The notes below the pieces were generated by a model, which saw only the letters and a program-made list of their open reading frames with translations, did no database searches and had not been told where the DNA came from. The position numbers were made by a program, and so were the translations under genes. Below are positions 11,501-24,413 of a DNA stretch of 64,000 nucleotides, piece by piece; position 1 is the first letter of the stretch, and each line of letters begins with the position of its first letter. The stretch is from the NCBI GenBank assembly GCA_025667525.1, contig CM046874.1, positions 663,294,963 to 663,358,962 of the forward strand. Reading direction: 5' to 3'. Source of the stretch: Glebionis coronaria (taxonomy: Eukaryota; Streptophyta; Magnoliopsida; Asterales; Asteraceae).

Positions 11501-13449
11501 TAGGTCGTTGTTGTTATCCCGAGACTTTTGTCATATGTTTGAAGTATTTTCATTTCTAATGTAGTTAAATTTTAGTTGGCAATTATATTGCTCGTTTACC
11601 TCGTTCGATCTCATTGATTTTTGATTTTATTACTTGTTGTGCTTGCAATGATCTTTAATCATGAACCACCTTACCGTTATTTTGTGAGTAGTCTATTTTA
11701 AAAATATGTATGTGTGTGAAATGTTTTGGTGAACCAAATGTAAATGGTGTCGATTTATTTACTTATTTATTTATTTATTTTCTCATAAAAAGGCAAGGCA
11801 AAAATATGTTTTCAAAGTGTATGAAAAATGTTTGATGTGTTTCTTAAAGCGATGGTAACAATATTTTCCCATTTTAAATTCCATTTCAAATGGTTTAATT
11901 ATTTTGAAGATTAGGTCGAAAACTTTCGTAGTCATATTTGGCATGTAATCAATAATGTTTGTGTTGTCACTCGATCCTCAATTATGCACAGCTTAGCTAA
12001 CTATGCATAATTCGGGAAGAGTCCTGTTTTGTTGGTTGTTGTTGCTTGGTCCTTAAGTATGCATGATCTAGCTAATTATGCATAGTTTAGGAAGCGCAAT
12101 GTAGTTTCTAATCAATTGGTCATCTTTACAACCGGTAGTGTTTTTTGATAAATGTTTGGATGAGAATGTTTTTAAAAATGGTGGATCCTTATGCAAGTAA
12201 TTGTATTCTCCTTGACTCCTAGAGAAATTATTTTTTTGAATTTTTTTGTGTTCTTTGAAATCTTTTCTTTTTGTTTGGCGTTGACTTAGTAAGTTACTGT
12301 GACCGGGTAATTTTGGAAAAATGTTTTTATATGTGTGTGTAACATGCGAATTTCATCGGAATCGCGAGGGTGTTGATGAAATACCAAAGGGGCTCGTACC
12401 GACACTGAGAAGAAATTTTAAACAAAAATAGAAGACTGCCGAAGTAGAGGAAATCCGAGTTCGAATAACTCTGAGGAAATGACGAAGACTTCTCCTACAT
12501 CAAACGTATCGTACCTTATTTAATTTCTTTCCTCGTTCTTTTGATATGTTTAACGACACGCGATAAACTGTTGAAGTTTACCAACTGTGCATCGGTAATT
12601 GGAAGACAATTCCATTTCCGTCTTCGTTTATTTAAGTGAGGAATCCTCTTTGCTCAACTCAACCATCCTTGATTATCGATGGTTAAACGATGGATAAACA
12701 CAGTCGATGTTTTTGTGGTGAACCCTTGTCTTTTATGTGTTTATGTTGTATGTGATCTGGTCAAGTGATCGTAAGTTGTGAGAACTTGAGACGACATTGT
12801 CCAATGAAGTCCGATCATGGAGAACACGTGCCATGTAATATATATGAATATTTTTTTTATACTGTGAACGATGATGCTTATTGAGATTTTGACCATGTTG
12901 AGATGAAAGTAAGATGGTGTTCTTGTAATATCTTTGGGTATGGATCCGTGTGTGAACACCCTACGATGACATATGTATGTATTTTGTTTTATTTTATTTT
13001 CTTTTGGATATGCATCCTTAGCTAGCAAGCTTGTGAACCTTCTTTAACTTGCAAATTTTCTTTTGACTGGACTCATCCGAGAATCATGTCAAATATTCTT
13101 ATTTTATCATGGCTTGGCTGATTAGCAAGCATGAGTTAACTTGGTTGAACTCATTGACTTGGCACGGTTGGGCTATGTTGCAAACGTGTCGTAATGTGAT
13201 TGTATGTGTTTCATTATGGCTTTTGTGTTTGATTGGTTTGTGATGTTTTCGAGAGAGTTATGTATACGTCGAATGATTAGCGTATCGATGAATTCGTTTT
13301 TGACGAACTAGGGTTGTATGTACGTAATATTGCGATAAGGTGATTTTGTACGACTGGTAATAATTACTTCGTCTTGTATATTCTGAACGTTTTCGATGGG
13401 GTTATGTGTGACCCGTGCGATTTTATTTTGTGATAATTGTTTTTATGAG
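8581..13449 (+). other. degenerate interior of the Tekay-like element, no readable gag or RT
   Basis: About 4.9 kb with stops in all frames. I searched by eye for the zinc knuckle, the protease D-S/T-G, reverse transcriptase F/Y-x-D-D and RNase H motifs and could not place any with confidence. ATGGCTCCG at 8671 may be a vestige of the gag start. The order LTR, PBS and late integrase implies this once held gag-protease-RT-RNase H. Confidence 0.5.
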
Positions 13450-14007
13450 ACTGATGAACTAAGTGAAAGGACGATTCGAAAGTTGGAAGACATGCTCCGA
13501 ACGTGTGTGATTGATTTTGATAGTTGTTGAGATCGATACTTGCCGTTGGTAGTATTTTTGTACAACGACATTTACCACGGTAGCATTGAAGCTGCAAACA
13601 TTTGAGGAATTATGATGATGAAAATGTGAATCGCCAGTTGGATAGAATGAAGTAGGAAAAAGTCAGTTGGATGGACTTGAGATGATTTGAGAGACTACGA
13701 AAGGGATGGTGCAGATTAAGAATCACTTGCTAACCGCGAGAAGCTTTGAAAAGAGACGTGTTGATAACCGTAGGAAGAAATTGGGGAAGTGAAGTGGAGA
13801 TCATGGATCGAGATGTTAAGAGAATTAAAGCAAGGTGTAATACTCATTGTGAAGGTGTGATGGAACCCGAGACGTGAACCGAAGTCCATATTGGAACGTG
13901 AAGACCTCTTTAGGAAGAAGTACCCCATCTTTCTAGTAGTACGAAATGCGAGTATAAGAACCAGAGAGCGCCGGGACATCGCTCCCTTTAAGGAGGGGAG
14001 GATGTAA
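13450..14007 (+). pseudogene. integrase C-terminal half, chromovirus type, decayed
   Basis: The stretch from 13450 reads TDELSERTIRKLEDMLRTC, matching the conserved integrase segment around the catalytic Glu (usual form TDGQSERTIQ-LEDMLR-C). It is followed by VIDF, then a stop where Trp is expected, then LPLV and a YHGSIEAA block. A later block at about 13795 reads VEIMDRDVKRIKAR. After a one-base insertion, the terminal part carries W-N-P-R-R and LEREDLFRKKYPIF just before the LTR. That order is the usual end of Tekay-clade polyproteins. There are several stops and frameshifts. The reading ends with ATG TAA, the stop lying in the first bases of the 3' LTR. It cannot be functional. Confidence 0.8.
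13988..14002 (+). other. polypurine tract
   Basis: The purine-rich run AAGGAGGGGAGGA lies immediately before the 3' LTR (TGTAAGACCC). It is the plus-strand primer site in reverse transcription of the element. Confidence 0.85.
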
Positions 14008-16891
14008 GACCCGTGAAAGTGTCGTATGATGCTAAGTTATTGTCTCAAGAGCTGTTCAGTATGAGCATCTCTCTTAAGTTGTGGCTCACTTGTGAATGTG
14101 ATATCCCGAGCCCAACGTCATTTATTTAATCCTATTTTACGTATATTTTTGAAATTTTTAAGAATTTTTATCGTGGATTTATTTGACGGTTTAAGTTGAA
14201 ACCAACGTTTACGGTCGTAATTTAACGTTTGACGATTTAAGAAGAACCGATAACGACTACAATACCGACGGATGCCCAAAACTTACATTTTATTATCGAT
14301 TGATCGATATTTGAGTTTTTCGAGATTTTATTTTTATTACGTGTTAAGTCGAGTCGGAACCATATGAATATTCGTTTTGTGTGCGTTTGAACCATTTAAA
14401 AGTGTTTTGGAGTGTTCGGGATGATCCCCGACTCCCGTAAAATTTTCCAAAATGACTAGTGAGTCATTCCCGCAAACATTTGAGGTCGTTTTTAAACAAG
14501 GCCAAAATATAGCTATGTTGTCAATTTTGGTCCCTCCATTTTTACAAAAGGGAACTTAGACACACACACAAATCATTTCCACCTCAAATTTTTCACACAC
14601 TCTCTCCCTTTTCTCTCCTACCCCACGGCCACCCATCACCACCCTAGAACCACCATCAAAAATTATTTTCTTGCAAATCTAATCAATGTCCCATGTTTCT
14701 AACATCATTATAAGTAAATCCCACCACAAAAATCAAACATGCAACAACATTTTTTTTAGATCTAATTTTTGAAATATTTTGATAAAAACTATGTTTTGAT
14801 CTAATTAATTTCGTGGGTTTGTGTTTAAATGTGTTTATGAGTAAAGATAATTAATAAAACAAGATGGGGATTATGTATTTGGTGTTCCACAGCCCCAAAA
14901 CCCACGAATTTGTGGGGGGTTTGGGTGTTCTTGGTGGTTTTGATCCATTTAATCAATGTAAGGTTCTATTGTTATTGTTAATATTATTTTAATTGTTTTC
15001 ATTTGAGTGCATGCATTTGTTTATAATTTTTAGTAAAGTCATATTGATCATACAAGTGGTTAGGAGTTTAAGGATTGTTATAGATGATAAATATAGGTTA
15101 ATTGATGTATTGACGAAGTGGGAAATGGGTCAAAACAAGTGTTGGAATGATTTTGAAGAAGTGATTTTAGAACAGATTGTTTAAGGGTATTTTTCGTGGG
15201 TTTAAGTCTAAGTCCAGGTGGAGAAGATAGGATATTGTTGTAGAGCTTCTTTTTAGCTTCGATTCGGTATAAGGTAGAGCTTCTAACTCAAAACGAGTCA
15301 AAAGTTATGATATTTTGAAAGTTCGTGTACCGGGAGATGAGAACCAACACAATCCGAATTTGTGTTTGGTTTTGGGTCAAATCCCGGGGACCATAGGTAT
15401 AGTTTGGTAAAAGGTCAAAGGTTGATTTTTGATCCCAAACCTGTGTATTTGAGTCTATTATTAGACTTAGGTGTCGAGAGGTCAATGGTATATTTTAAAT
15501 GGGTCAAATGAGTCCGACTTGGTCAAAGTGCAATTTCAGTCCGAAAAATGTAGGTTTAGTAATGTGTTGAGTAACGGGTCGTAAAAGCGAAAACTTTTAA
15601 TGGGATTAAAAATGGGTTTTCTACAGGTCTTAAGTTATTTTTGAGAATTTTCTTAATTTTTATAATAAGGGTTAAGTCTAGTAAAACAGTCCATACTTTT
15701 GGTAAGTATCGGCAAAATCGTAAAATGGATAGTAACTTTAATTACGTAGGTAAATGGTATAAGCCTAGTAACAACTACTTGTTTGACTTTGGCGTGAGTT
15801 TTCATAAGCATTGAGTGTGTTTGCATTTGCATGTGCTTAGTACAATAATGTACGCGGAGTATTGATTTGGTTTACGTACCTTCATTTTTAGGTCAAGTGT
15901 TTGATTTTCCTGGGCATCCACGTCGTCGGTGACATTTCTCGTTACGTCTTCGCTAGAACTACTACTACTACGCAAGGTGAGTCTATAGCCTCGCTCTTTA
16001 CTTATTTCAAATGTTTTTAACCCGCGAGGGGGATGCATGCTATTTAAACGATAACGAACATAAGTCATGAATGATTGTTGGACCCGAATGTTGCCTCGAA
16101 ATTGTGTTGAGTACCTAGTTGCAAAAGGCCCTAATTTCATGAACTATTAACTATTGTCTTGCCCTTGTGTGGGTTGGAAATATCCGCTTATACAATTTGT
16201 AGTACTACGGGGCTAACGACCCAATGCTAGCCGAGAAGCTGTACGTTGAGTAAGTTCTGCGGTAGATTATCTTGTATGAGAGATAAGGTATAATTGCAAC
16301 TAATGCCTTAGTAGGGGCACTGGTTTCATCTGAATCACGCCGGTAATTATTACGCGGGTGGTTGAGTTAACGGTTTAGTGTCATGAGCTTAAACACAATT
16401 GTCATATCCTTGAATAATAGATTGTATGGCCACAATGCTATTGAATGATCATGATTGGTTTTTAACACTTATGTTCAACTGATGTTTTGATAAACCTATA
16501 GATTCGCTCAACCTTTGTGTTGACTATTTTAAGCATGTGTTTCAGGAAATCAAGGTTGATAGCAGTGGAGCATGCGAGGATGGAAGTCGTTGTGGCTTGG
16601 CGGTCTACTTTGTTTTTCCTCCCTTTTAGCACTTAAATACTTTATATTATGTCATGTGAACGAAAATTGTATTTTTGGGTTGAGATTCAGTGGGGACCTA
16701 ACGCAAACTCTGTTTTATATTATTTTTGGGGTTTAGAAAATAGTAGACTTTGTTGTTTTAAACAATCTTTAATTTATGTTTAAATTTCTACGTCTCTTTG
16801 AGTCGTTCGAAATAGCTTGTGTGTGATGATAACTGTATAGCACCCAAATGTTGTAGTTCTGCTGCGCATAGCATTTGGTGGGGGTGTTATA
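14003..16891 (+). repeat. 3' LTR of the Tekay-like element
   Basis: Same length as the 5' LTR and nearly identical, with scattered single-base changes and no large indel that I could see. It is followed at once by the target duplication GTATA and the continuation of the 41-bp minisatellite. Confidence 0.92.
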
Positions 16892-17205
16892 GTATATCAT
16901 GTATAATAATGTTATATCAACTCCTTTGTTTAACATATCATGTATAACGATATTGTATTGACTTGTTCGTTTAACATTCTTGTATGTGAATACATCTCGA
17001 CTCATCGTTTTAACATGTCTTATATAATGATATCATCTCATGTATAACTATGTCATTTTCGATCATTCGTTTAACATCACATATATAACGATATCATCTT
17101 GAATCATCCCCTTCATACTTCTTGTATAACGATACCATCTAGATTCATCTATTTAACACATCATGTATCACGATATAATATCGTCTCATATGTTTAACAT
17201 TTCAT
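16892..17205. repeat. 41-bp minisatellite, block 2
   Basis: It continues the array interrupted at 5674, with repeats of CATCCGTTTAACAT...TATAACGATATCATC at about 41-bp spacing, and runs into a short (TA)n tract. Units are diverged from each other. Confidence 0.75.
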
Positions 17206-17222
17206 ATATATATATATATATA
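17206..17222. repeat. (TA)n tract, left remnant
   Basis: A short TA run joins the minisatellite to the first Helitron terminus. It corresponds to the much longer TA runs at 26411, 26873 and 33093, implying a single original tract split by insertions. Confidence 0.7.
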
Positions 17223-20200
17223 CTAGGCGATTACCCGCGCATAGCGGCAGAAATCAATAGCGACAAATAATTAACGATATACTATATATTATTGTAAATA
17301 TTTCGTGTACCTTTCAAAATAAAACGTGAAAATATCAATATATGATTGCAAATAGTAGTCACATACAATATATTCTTAACATGTATGAAATAACATATAA
17401 AAATATTTAGTGAACACAAAAGTAAAACGTTACATCAGTTATGAGATAAGCAATGCACTTTACTCGTCAAGTATAAATGTTCACATCAAGTTTTAAGTGA
17501 AAAGTACAAAGGTTCTTGTAAATCAATATTTGAATTTTCATATTTTCTTGCACAATTTCTATAAATTTGAAAGAATGTGTAATTACGTACCCGCCGTTTA
17601 ATGGCAGCTATGTTAAGTTTTTGACAAAATCATACTGGCGAATGATTTTTTTATGTGTTTTTCTCTTGAGGCATGGCTGAATAGTGGAGTCTAGTTTTGA
17701 CCAAACTTTGACGGAAAATTGTTTTTCGATAACATGATTCAGTTGTTTTTTCAATGTCAAGATGGCATTGTTTTCTTGGGGCGTAGTTTTTAGTTGTAAT
17801 AATCATCTAAAATGGTAATAATAATACTTATCAAAATACTTTTTCTGATGATGGTGATGTCTATCTCTTTTATTTTTTTGAACAATTTGTTGTAAATGTG
17901 TGTCAACACTAAAAAAACGATCATGATAAGGTTATTGTCATCGCTCATTACTATTGATTACTAACGCCGTCTTAAAATTATAGTTTAACATTTATTTTCG
18001 GATTTTCTCGAATTAATTATTTATTTTTAAGGATAAGTAAAACTTATCATACATAAGGTGTTTGAGATTATTTATTGAAAACAGATTATTTTTTGAAAAT
18101 AGATAATCAGATAATTATTATTTTGAAAACGTCATTTTAGAAAATAATGTTTGATTTGATTATACAGTTTGAAATCGCAATAATCAAATAATCAGTTTTT
18201 AGAGTGTTTGTCAAATTTGATTATTTGATAAGTAAAATGAATAAAATAAACTCATTTTAACTTTTCTCTATTTTCAAAATGAAATAAATAACTCTCCACT
18301 AATTTTTTCAAAACTCTATTTTCGAAGCTTTTAAACGCAAATAATCACTTTTCTTAATTTTTTTATCCAAACACTAATTTTAATTTATCTTCATTTTCAA
18401 AATAAAACAATTAAATAATATAACTACAAACGTAATCCTAAACACCCACTTAAAACATAACATAACTTTTAAAACTGTAATTCCTAAGTATATGCGAATA
18501 AACGTAATATACTAATTTAGATAGATATAATTTCAACTAAAAATCCATTTAAAGCCTACATGACATTTTTAAAACGTCATTTTTCTAAATTGATAACATT
18601 AATATAAGGATTAAATATTTTAAGTTGTTAATAAGACAACTGTCATCAAATTTTGATGATCAAATTAAATATGAGTTCAAACGTACTTGGAGGCTGTTTC
18701 CAATTGTATCATTAAACTTGGCCATTTTTTATGTTATTTTATTGGTGAAGTTGTGTCTTGCACTTCCTGGCGTGGCATATAGTCCTTTGTTTTTAGTCCT
18801 TTGAATGTTGTATTTTATTTTACGTAAAGTCAATCTATGTCCGTCGATCATACTATTGAACTCACGAGGTCACTCAAGAGTCATGTTTTAGTGTAGTTGG
18901 TAGATGTTATTTCATGTTTTTACTAATGTACCTTTTAAACTTCTGGATTTCTTTTAAAGACTTTAAATGTGAAAGTGGACGTTTTTGAGTTTCAAAATTT
19001 TATTTCTAAAACTTTCAAAATTCAATTAAAAAATAAATATATGTCAAAGCTTCAAATTTCATTTAACAATATATTTTTAAAATTTTCAAAAAACTTCATA
19101 TATAAAAATAATCTATATTACAACACGAATTTGTCTATTTTTAGATTGACGTCTGTAAAAGTCAAATAAAAAAAGCAAATATGTATCATAGCCTCATAGG
19201 TTGTCTAAGCCATGTGAAGAGATAGTAAAAAATACAGTAGGATGTTTTTAATTTTTTATGACTCTTTATGTCTAGTCTATGTATCTACTATTCTAGTTTT
19301 AAAAAAGATGACACCTTTCTTGAAACTGGTAATATGTTACACTTTTCAATGTTTGACCTCGTTATTTATGAATATATTTCAAAAGTATACGCATTTCAAA
19401 ACCTTATGTTTGGTTGGGTGATATTTAATGGCTTTTTCCGGTTTTGAAATTAAATGTCTTTAAAAATCGTGTTTGGTAAGTAAAAAGCAGGTTATTTATT
19501 TATGCATAGGCCCACAAATTGGTGTTTTTTAAACACATTGATTGGGAAGAACATTATAATACGTCAACCCCAATATTTCCTTTTACTCACATCAGACAAA
19601 ATGCCCCAACTACCTGCACCATCTTTCTTCTTCCAATCTTTCTTTAATTGCCAGAAGATATTTCTCTATCATCAATTGTTCTTCCTTATTTTGTTCATAC
19701 AGTTACGATCAAATGTGTTCTTTCTTTATTTCTAACTTTGATATTGTAGAGGTAAGTTTTAATTTTTCTATTGCAGCCGATTTTTGGATTGAAAAAATTA
19801 GCTTTGGGTTTCCATACAAACGAATGCGAACATAGTGAGATTTTACAAGAATGCAATTTTATTGCTTCAAATTATTTGTTGGATTGATTCCAATTACTGA
19901 ACACTTTTTGTTCTGATACAAAAAATATAGATTATTTATTATGACAGGATGCTAAGATTTAAAAATATATATAATCGATCTTTGATAAAGAAATCAGATT
20001 ATAATGTTTTGTTTCCAATTCATCTCATCAAATGGCAACAAGATAATAAGAGGGTAATTTTGTCATATTTGCAAATGAGAAATTAAACTCATGAACCAAA
20101 CTCATATTTGAACAGTTTGTCTTTCAAATTTTGATAAACTTTAACAAAAATGAAAAAGAGTTTGTAAGAAAAAAAATACGAATAACTTTCACGGTGATGG

Positions 20201-20785
20201 ACGAACGGTGGTTGAGACGAACAAAGGTGGTGTGATAATCGAAGCGATGAGGGTGTGTTTTGTTGTAGATGTGAGTGTCTTTTAGGTGTTTGTGTATGGT
20301 TTTTTAATTTAATGAAGTCAGAAAAGTGGTATTGAAGATGAGTCAACGACTGAAAAAAATCAAAAATCTTATAAAAACTCATATCTATAAATACAACTTA
20401 TAGATATATAAAAGAAACCTACCAAACATGATTAATATACATAGATCTATTAAAAAAAATTCAAAATGGCTAAAAAACTTTTTGGTGGCGGCGGGTTTGA
20501 TGATGGTTTGGTTTATATGGTCGTGTGGTTTGATGGTGCCGCTGATGATTTGACTGTGGTGACGGCGGCTAGTGGTAATTGATGAAGTTTTAGGTTTATG
20601 GTTTTATGTTTAGAGAGAGAGAGGGAGATAAAAAGAAGACAATGTAGTGTGTGTTTTTTGTATATTTTTTTGTTAGTAGACAAACTTTTATAAGAGTAAA
20701 GATATTTTAGTATGACCCACAAAACTTTTTCAACCATCCTATTTTTTTCAACTTTCAACCATTTTGGTTTTTCCTTTATAAAGGA
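17223..20785 (-). mobile_element. Helitron 1, non-autonomous, 3.6 kb
   Basis: Read on the minus strand it starts TCCTTTATAAAGGAAAAACC (at 20785) and ends CCGCTATGCGCGGGTAATCGCCTAG (at 17223). The end has a short CCGC/GCGG hairpin followed by the CTAG terminus, as required for Helitrons, and the next base is T. There are no terminal inverted repeats and no target duplication. I found no Rep/helicase coding sequence. The interior is AT-rich and non-coding; 19500-19740 and 20470-20760 contain open frames I do not recognise. Its terminal 3' region resembles that of the neighbouring Helitron 2, so they belong to related families. Confidence 0.75.
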
Positions 20786-21055
20786 CTAGACGAATACCCG
20801 CGCATAGCGGCGGAAATTCCTAGCGACAGATAATTATATAGGCGATATTGTGGTAAGTGTTTCATGTAACGTTCAAAATATAATATGAAAAGATCAAAAG
20901 GTAATTGTAAACGATCGTAACATGTGATAAGTTCTTAACGTTGAACATGTAGACAATGCCGCGAAAAAATAACCTGATGAATACACTCTTTAAACAACGT
21001 TTTCAACCCGTGTTCCGCTGCAGGGTGCGGGATTCTAACTAACGAAACAGTAGTT

Positions 21056-21198
21056 AAAACTTGGAGAACTTACTTGATATATTCATAAACCGTGTTCAAA
21101 ATGCTTAGATACAAAAAGTATAGCAGAACTCATTACACACCTAGTAGAGAACAGTGGTTTGGTCAAGCCAAAATGAACACAATGTAAATCAAAATAAG
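21056..21198 (+). repeat. direct repeat, left copy, flanking the protease fragment
   Basis: It begins AAAACTTGGAGAACTTACTT and includes ACACACCTAG and GGTCAAGCCAAAA. A second copy lies at 22072-22213. They differ by several substitutions and small indels. Confidence 0.8.
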
Positions 21199-21320
21199 CT
21201 ACATGTGATAGGCTATTATGCATAGACGCACAACGTGAGTGGTAAGAAAAATCATCTTTCCATCTCTCTTTACATCATCTACCGGAGTCGGGCTATTCGT
21301 CATGTCTAGTTGTCATGGTT

Positions 21321-22073
21321 AATCCTCTCACCGGATCATGTGTTGGTGCTCAATTGAACACTGATAATTTGGTAATGTTGGTGACTAATGGTAAAATATA
21401 TTTGGCAATGCAAATCACTTTAGGACTGATGCAAATCACGCTCAAATAAGGGGATCTTGTGTTAATTCTTCACCATTTGATTCCTTCCCTCAAGGTGTTA
21501 CAGGTGTCATGGCGTTGTCAACCATGCCTTACGCTTTTCCTTATGCTCTTTGTTTGCCTAGCGACTCCTCTACCCCAGGAGTTCTGTTTTTTGGAACAGA
21601 CCACTCTTACCTTCAGCCGAATGTAATAAGTTTATTATGGTATACCCCGCTACTAAGGTATCCTAATTCAGTCAGCTACTTTATTAGTGTGAATGCGATT
21701 ATAACTAAAAAGAGATCTATCGAGATTCCCGTGAATGCTACTAATAAACTTTTTTTTAACGGCAACCACTACTAAACTTAGTACAACTAAGCCGTACACC
21801 ACACTCAGAACAGACATATATACAAGTTTGGTTAGAAGGTTTCTAAAGGTTACAAGACGAATCCTGAGTGCAAAGCCAATAGTACCGTTTGGCCTTTGTT
21901 TTAGTTCATCAAACAACGGCACGAAAGAAGCTTTAAAAGTTCCTAATATTGATTTACATCTCCAAAGTGGCATGACGTGGATGATATCATCTCCTACCTC
22001 GATTAAGCAAATGACTAATGATGTTTCGTTTCTAGCGTTCGTTGATGGTAATGAACCTGCTACATATAATTAA
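21321..22073 (+). pseudogene. EDGP / basic 7S globulin / xylanase-inhibitor-type aspartic protease fragment
   Basis: The translation follows the C-terminal half of plant extracellular dermal glycoprotein-like, TAXI-type proteins: NPLTGSCVGAQLNTDN, then QGVTGVMALS, then a CLPSDSSTPGVLFFG block. After a frameshift near a T-run at about 21750 come TKLSTTKPYTTLRTDIY, VPFGLCFSS and VPNIDLHLQ. In known members this region holds the pseudo-active second lobe and the SS..GV.FFG signature. The N-terminal lobe, signal peptide and final part are absent. It lies inside Helitron 2 and between two direct repeats, so it is a captured fragment rather than a resident gene. Family identity is from recalled motifs. 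Confidence 0.75.
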
Positions 22074-22213
22074 AACTTGGAGTACTTACTTGATACATTC
22101 ATAAAGCGTGTTAAGATACAAAAACTTTAGAAGAACTCATCACACACCTAGCAGAAAACACTACAAATAAAGTGTTCTGGTCAAGCCAAAAGGAGACAAT
22201 CTAAATCAAAATA
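22072..22213 (+). repeat. direct repeat, right copy, flanking the protease fragment
   Basis: It begins AAAACTTGGAGTACTTACTT and lies immediately after the last protease-like codons. It parallels 21056-21198 throughout, including TCAAGCCAAAA and AAATCAAAATA. Confidence 0.8.
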
Positions 22214-24413
22214 TTTTATAGGTTGTTTTTGAATGTCATCCAACTGTGGTGTAATATATCGTGCAGGATTCCAGTGTCTCGAAGAAAAACAATTCACAGA
22301 GGTGGTGAATGTGGCTTCATTTAACCACTGCTAGGGCGAAAATCTAATACACATTTTGTAAGATTACCAGTTTGAAATTCCGATCTATGTTCCACGTCTG
22401 CAATGAACATAAGAATGCATAGAATAAGTCCACAACACAGTTAAAAATAATGATGTAAATTATCGAATGCCATAATGGTCTTATCTAAACTTAGATTGAT
22501 CAACATCTACTATGCTCCAATTTAACAAAGATCCATAACAGGCATTTAAGTACCTATATATTAGCAAAACAAATGAGTATGAAATTACATGTAACTATGA
22601 TATGCTCCATAGACACGTTGGACTCGCATACCCACTTGTAAACACTTTTTTTCTTTACTTTTAACTTGAACATCATTTTTGGGGCAAAAAATGGTACTCT
22701 ACCCAGCCCATGTTGTACTACATCATTATATGCAATTAGATGGGGGGTGTTGGAGCTTTATAGGAATACCGGCTTCATGCCAAAATTCAGCGGTCTATAA
22801 TTGATAAGCATCATCAGTATGAAAGTTAAGATAAACCGTCTACTACCAAAAACATAAAAAAAAACATAAAAAAACATACTTGAACTTGGTAACCAAATGC
22901 TTGTAAACATCGAAAACCTTCACCAATTTGGTGTGCGCGATAAGTAAAAGAATAATGAAAACTATTTCCACATCAAGCTACATGTGTGAAAACTAATATT
23001 ATTGTTTTTAGAATAAGTCAAAGACACTTACCATCTATAAATTATTGGCAAATGTACATATCAGATTTACTCTAATTTTGGTCAGCTTTCCCTAAAAGTG
23101 CTTCTAGTCTATTCTTGTAGCACTCAACAGTACCTTCAAAGCTAGGTATATTTAACTTAAGGTGTATGAGGTAAGGCTAGTCCTGCATGTGTCATTTTAT
23201 ACCTATTCTGACCCAAACACCCCTTCCACCCATTTTGTTACTTTTAAAGTGAGACGATCCTATTTACCTGAACAACATTGGTTTCACCATCTTGAATTCA
23301 ATATTTCAAGTACTTGGTTTCTTATTCAGTGAAGGAGCATGTAGGTTTCACCTACAGTGAGTATAAATTTCATTCTTTAAGCTTAATTTGAGCTTTATCT
23401 TTACTTGGGAACGAAGGGGCAGAATTGTAACTCCTACGTGCCCTCCAAAAACAGGGACACTCATGTCTCTTGTGTCAAGTTCCCCAACTTCCTTCTGAAA
23501 ATTACGCCAATTAAAAATATTGCATATTTTCACAGAAAGAACGTCCCAAAAATTTGTGGTGCTAACCATCGCCTTGACATTCCCATCTCAGTCACCATGC
23601 AACTATATAGGAAACGGGTCAAGGGTTAAAAGTCACCTAAAAACATTTGTCCTGAATCATCATATAATAGTCATTCCACGACATGAATATACACTTCATT
23701 TATCATTTTTATGGAAGCATGACACCTATGACTTAAAAAAATTATATTCCTCGTATCATTATACTAATTTTTTAATAAATATGGAAGCTTGACTCATATT
23801 TATGAGTTTTAAAATAATTATATTCCCCGAAATCATTTATGAAGCATGAACAATAAAATGTATTTTTTCAGTAACATGTTATTCATGTTTGTTTGATTTG
23901 CTGGATTATTAGAATGTATATTTGCTAGGTAAAAATAAGGCATACCTTGTCTGCTATTTAGATCGGAACTATACAAAGATAATTAGGCACATGTTATCCG
24001 TTTTGGATGGCGTACAGGGGACATCTCCATTAATATGCAAATACAAAGTCCTGAAGAAAATCAATAGATGGAAAAGTGATGTGTACAATGATACACATGG
24101 GTAAATTCGATATTTTTACTATCTCATCATATAGGCCAAGTTAGAAGCTTGAAATATAAAAAGAAACATTGACTGATCAAAATGGTGCTCTTTAGCAAGA
24201 AACATTGTAATTTAATTTATTAAAGAAAAAGTTTATCTTTTTGTTGTAACTTGTAACAATATAGTTGTCTACTCAATATTAAACACGGTAACCAATTAAA
24301 CTGATCAGGTCCATTTTCACTCATGCAAAAAACTACCTGTTTTGACGTGTAAACTAATAAATCACTTAAATTATATGTGGTGCAAATGGGCAAGTGCACA
24401 GGGAAACTAACAT
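22214..24413. other. interior of Helitron 2, no gene recognised
   Basis: AT-rich, with short open frames on both strands (for example 23348-23569 minus and 23405-23629 plus) that overlap each other and match nothing I know. It may contain introns or UTRs of captured genes that are no longer recognisable. Confidence 0.35.

Larger units (their letters stand above)
5675..16891 (+). mobile_element. Ty3/gypsy chromovirus-type (Tekay-like) retrotransposon, non-autonomous
   Basis: It has two 2889-bp LTRs (5675-8563 and 14003-16891), a primer-binding site just inside the first, a polypurine tract just before the second, and the 5-bp target duplication GTATA (5670-5674, 16892-16896). The LTRs begin TGTAAGACCC and end GGGTGTTATA, i.e. 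TG...TA rather than TG...CA. The LTRs differ at roughly 20-25 positions by eye (under 1%), so insertion was fairly recent. The 5.4-kb interior has no long open frame. Only the end of an integrase is recognisable, and it is heavily mutated. The element inserted into the 41-bp minisatellite. Confidence 0.9.

Noticed and set aside
13364..13979. Minus-strand open frames of 77 and 87 codons
   Set aside because: They run antisense to the decayed integrase, which is supported by conserved motifs on the plus strand.
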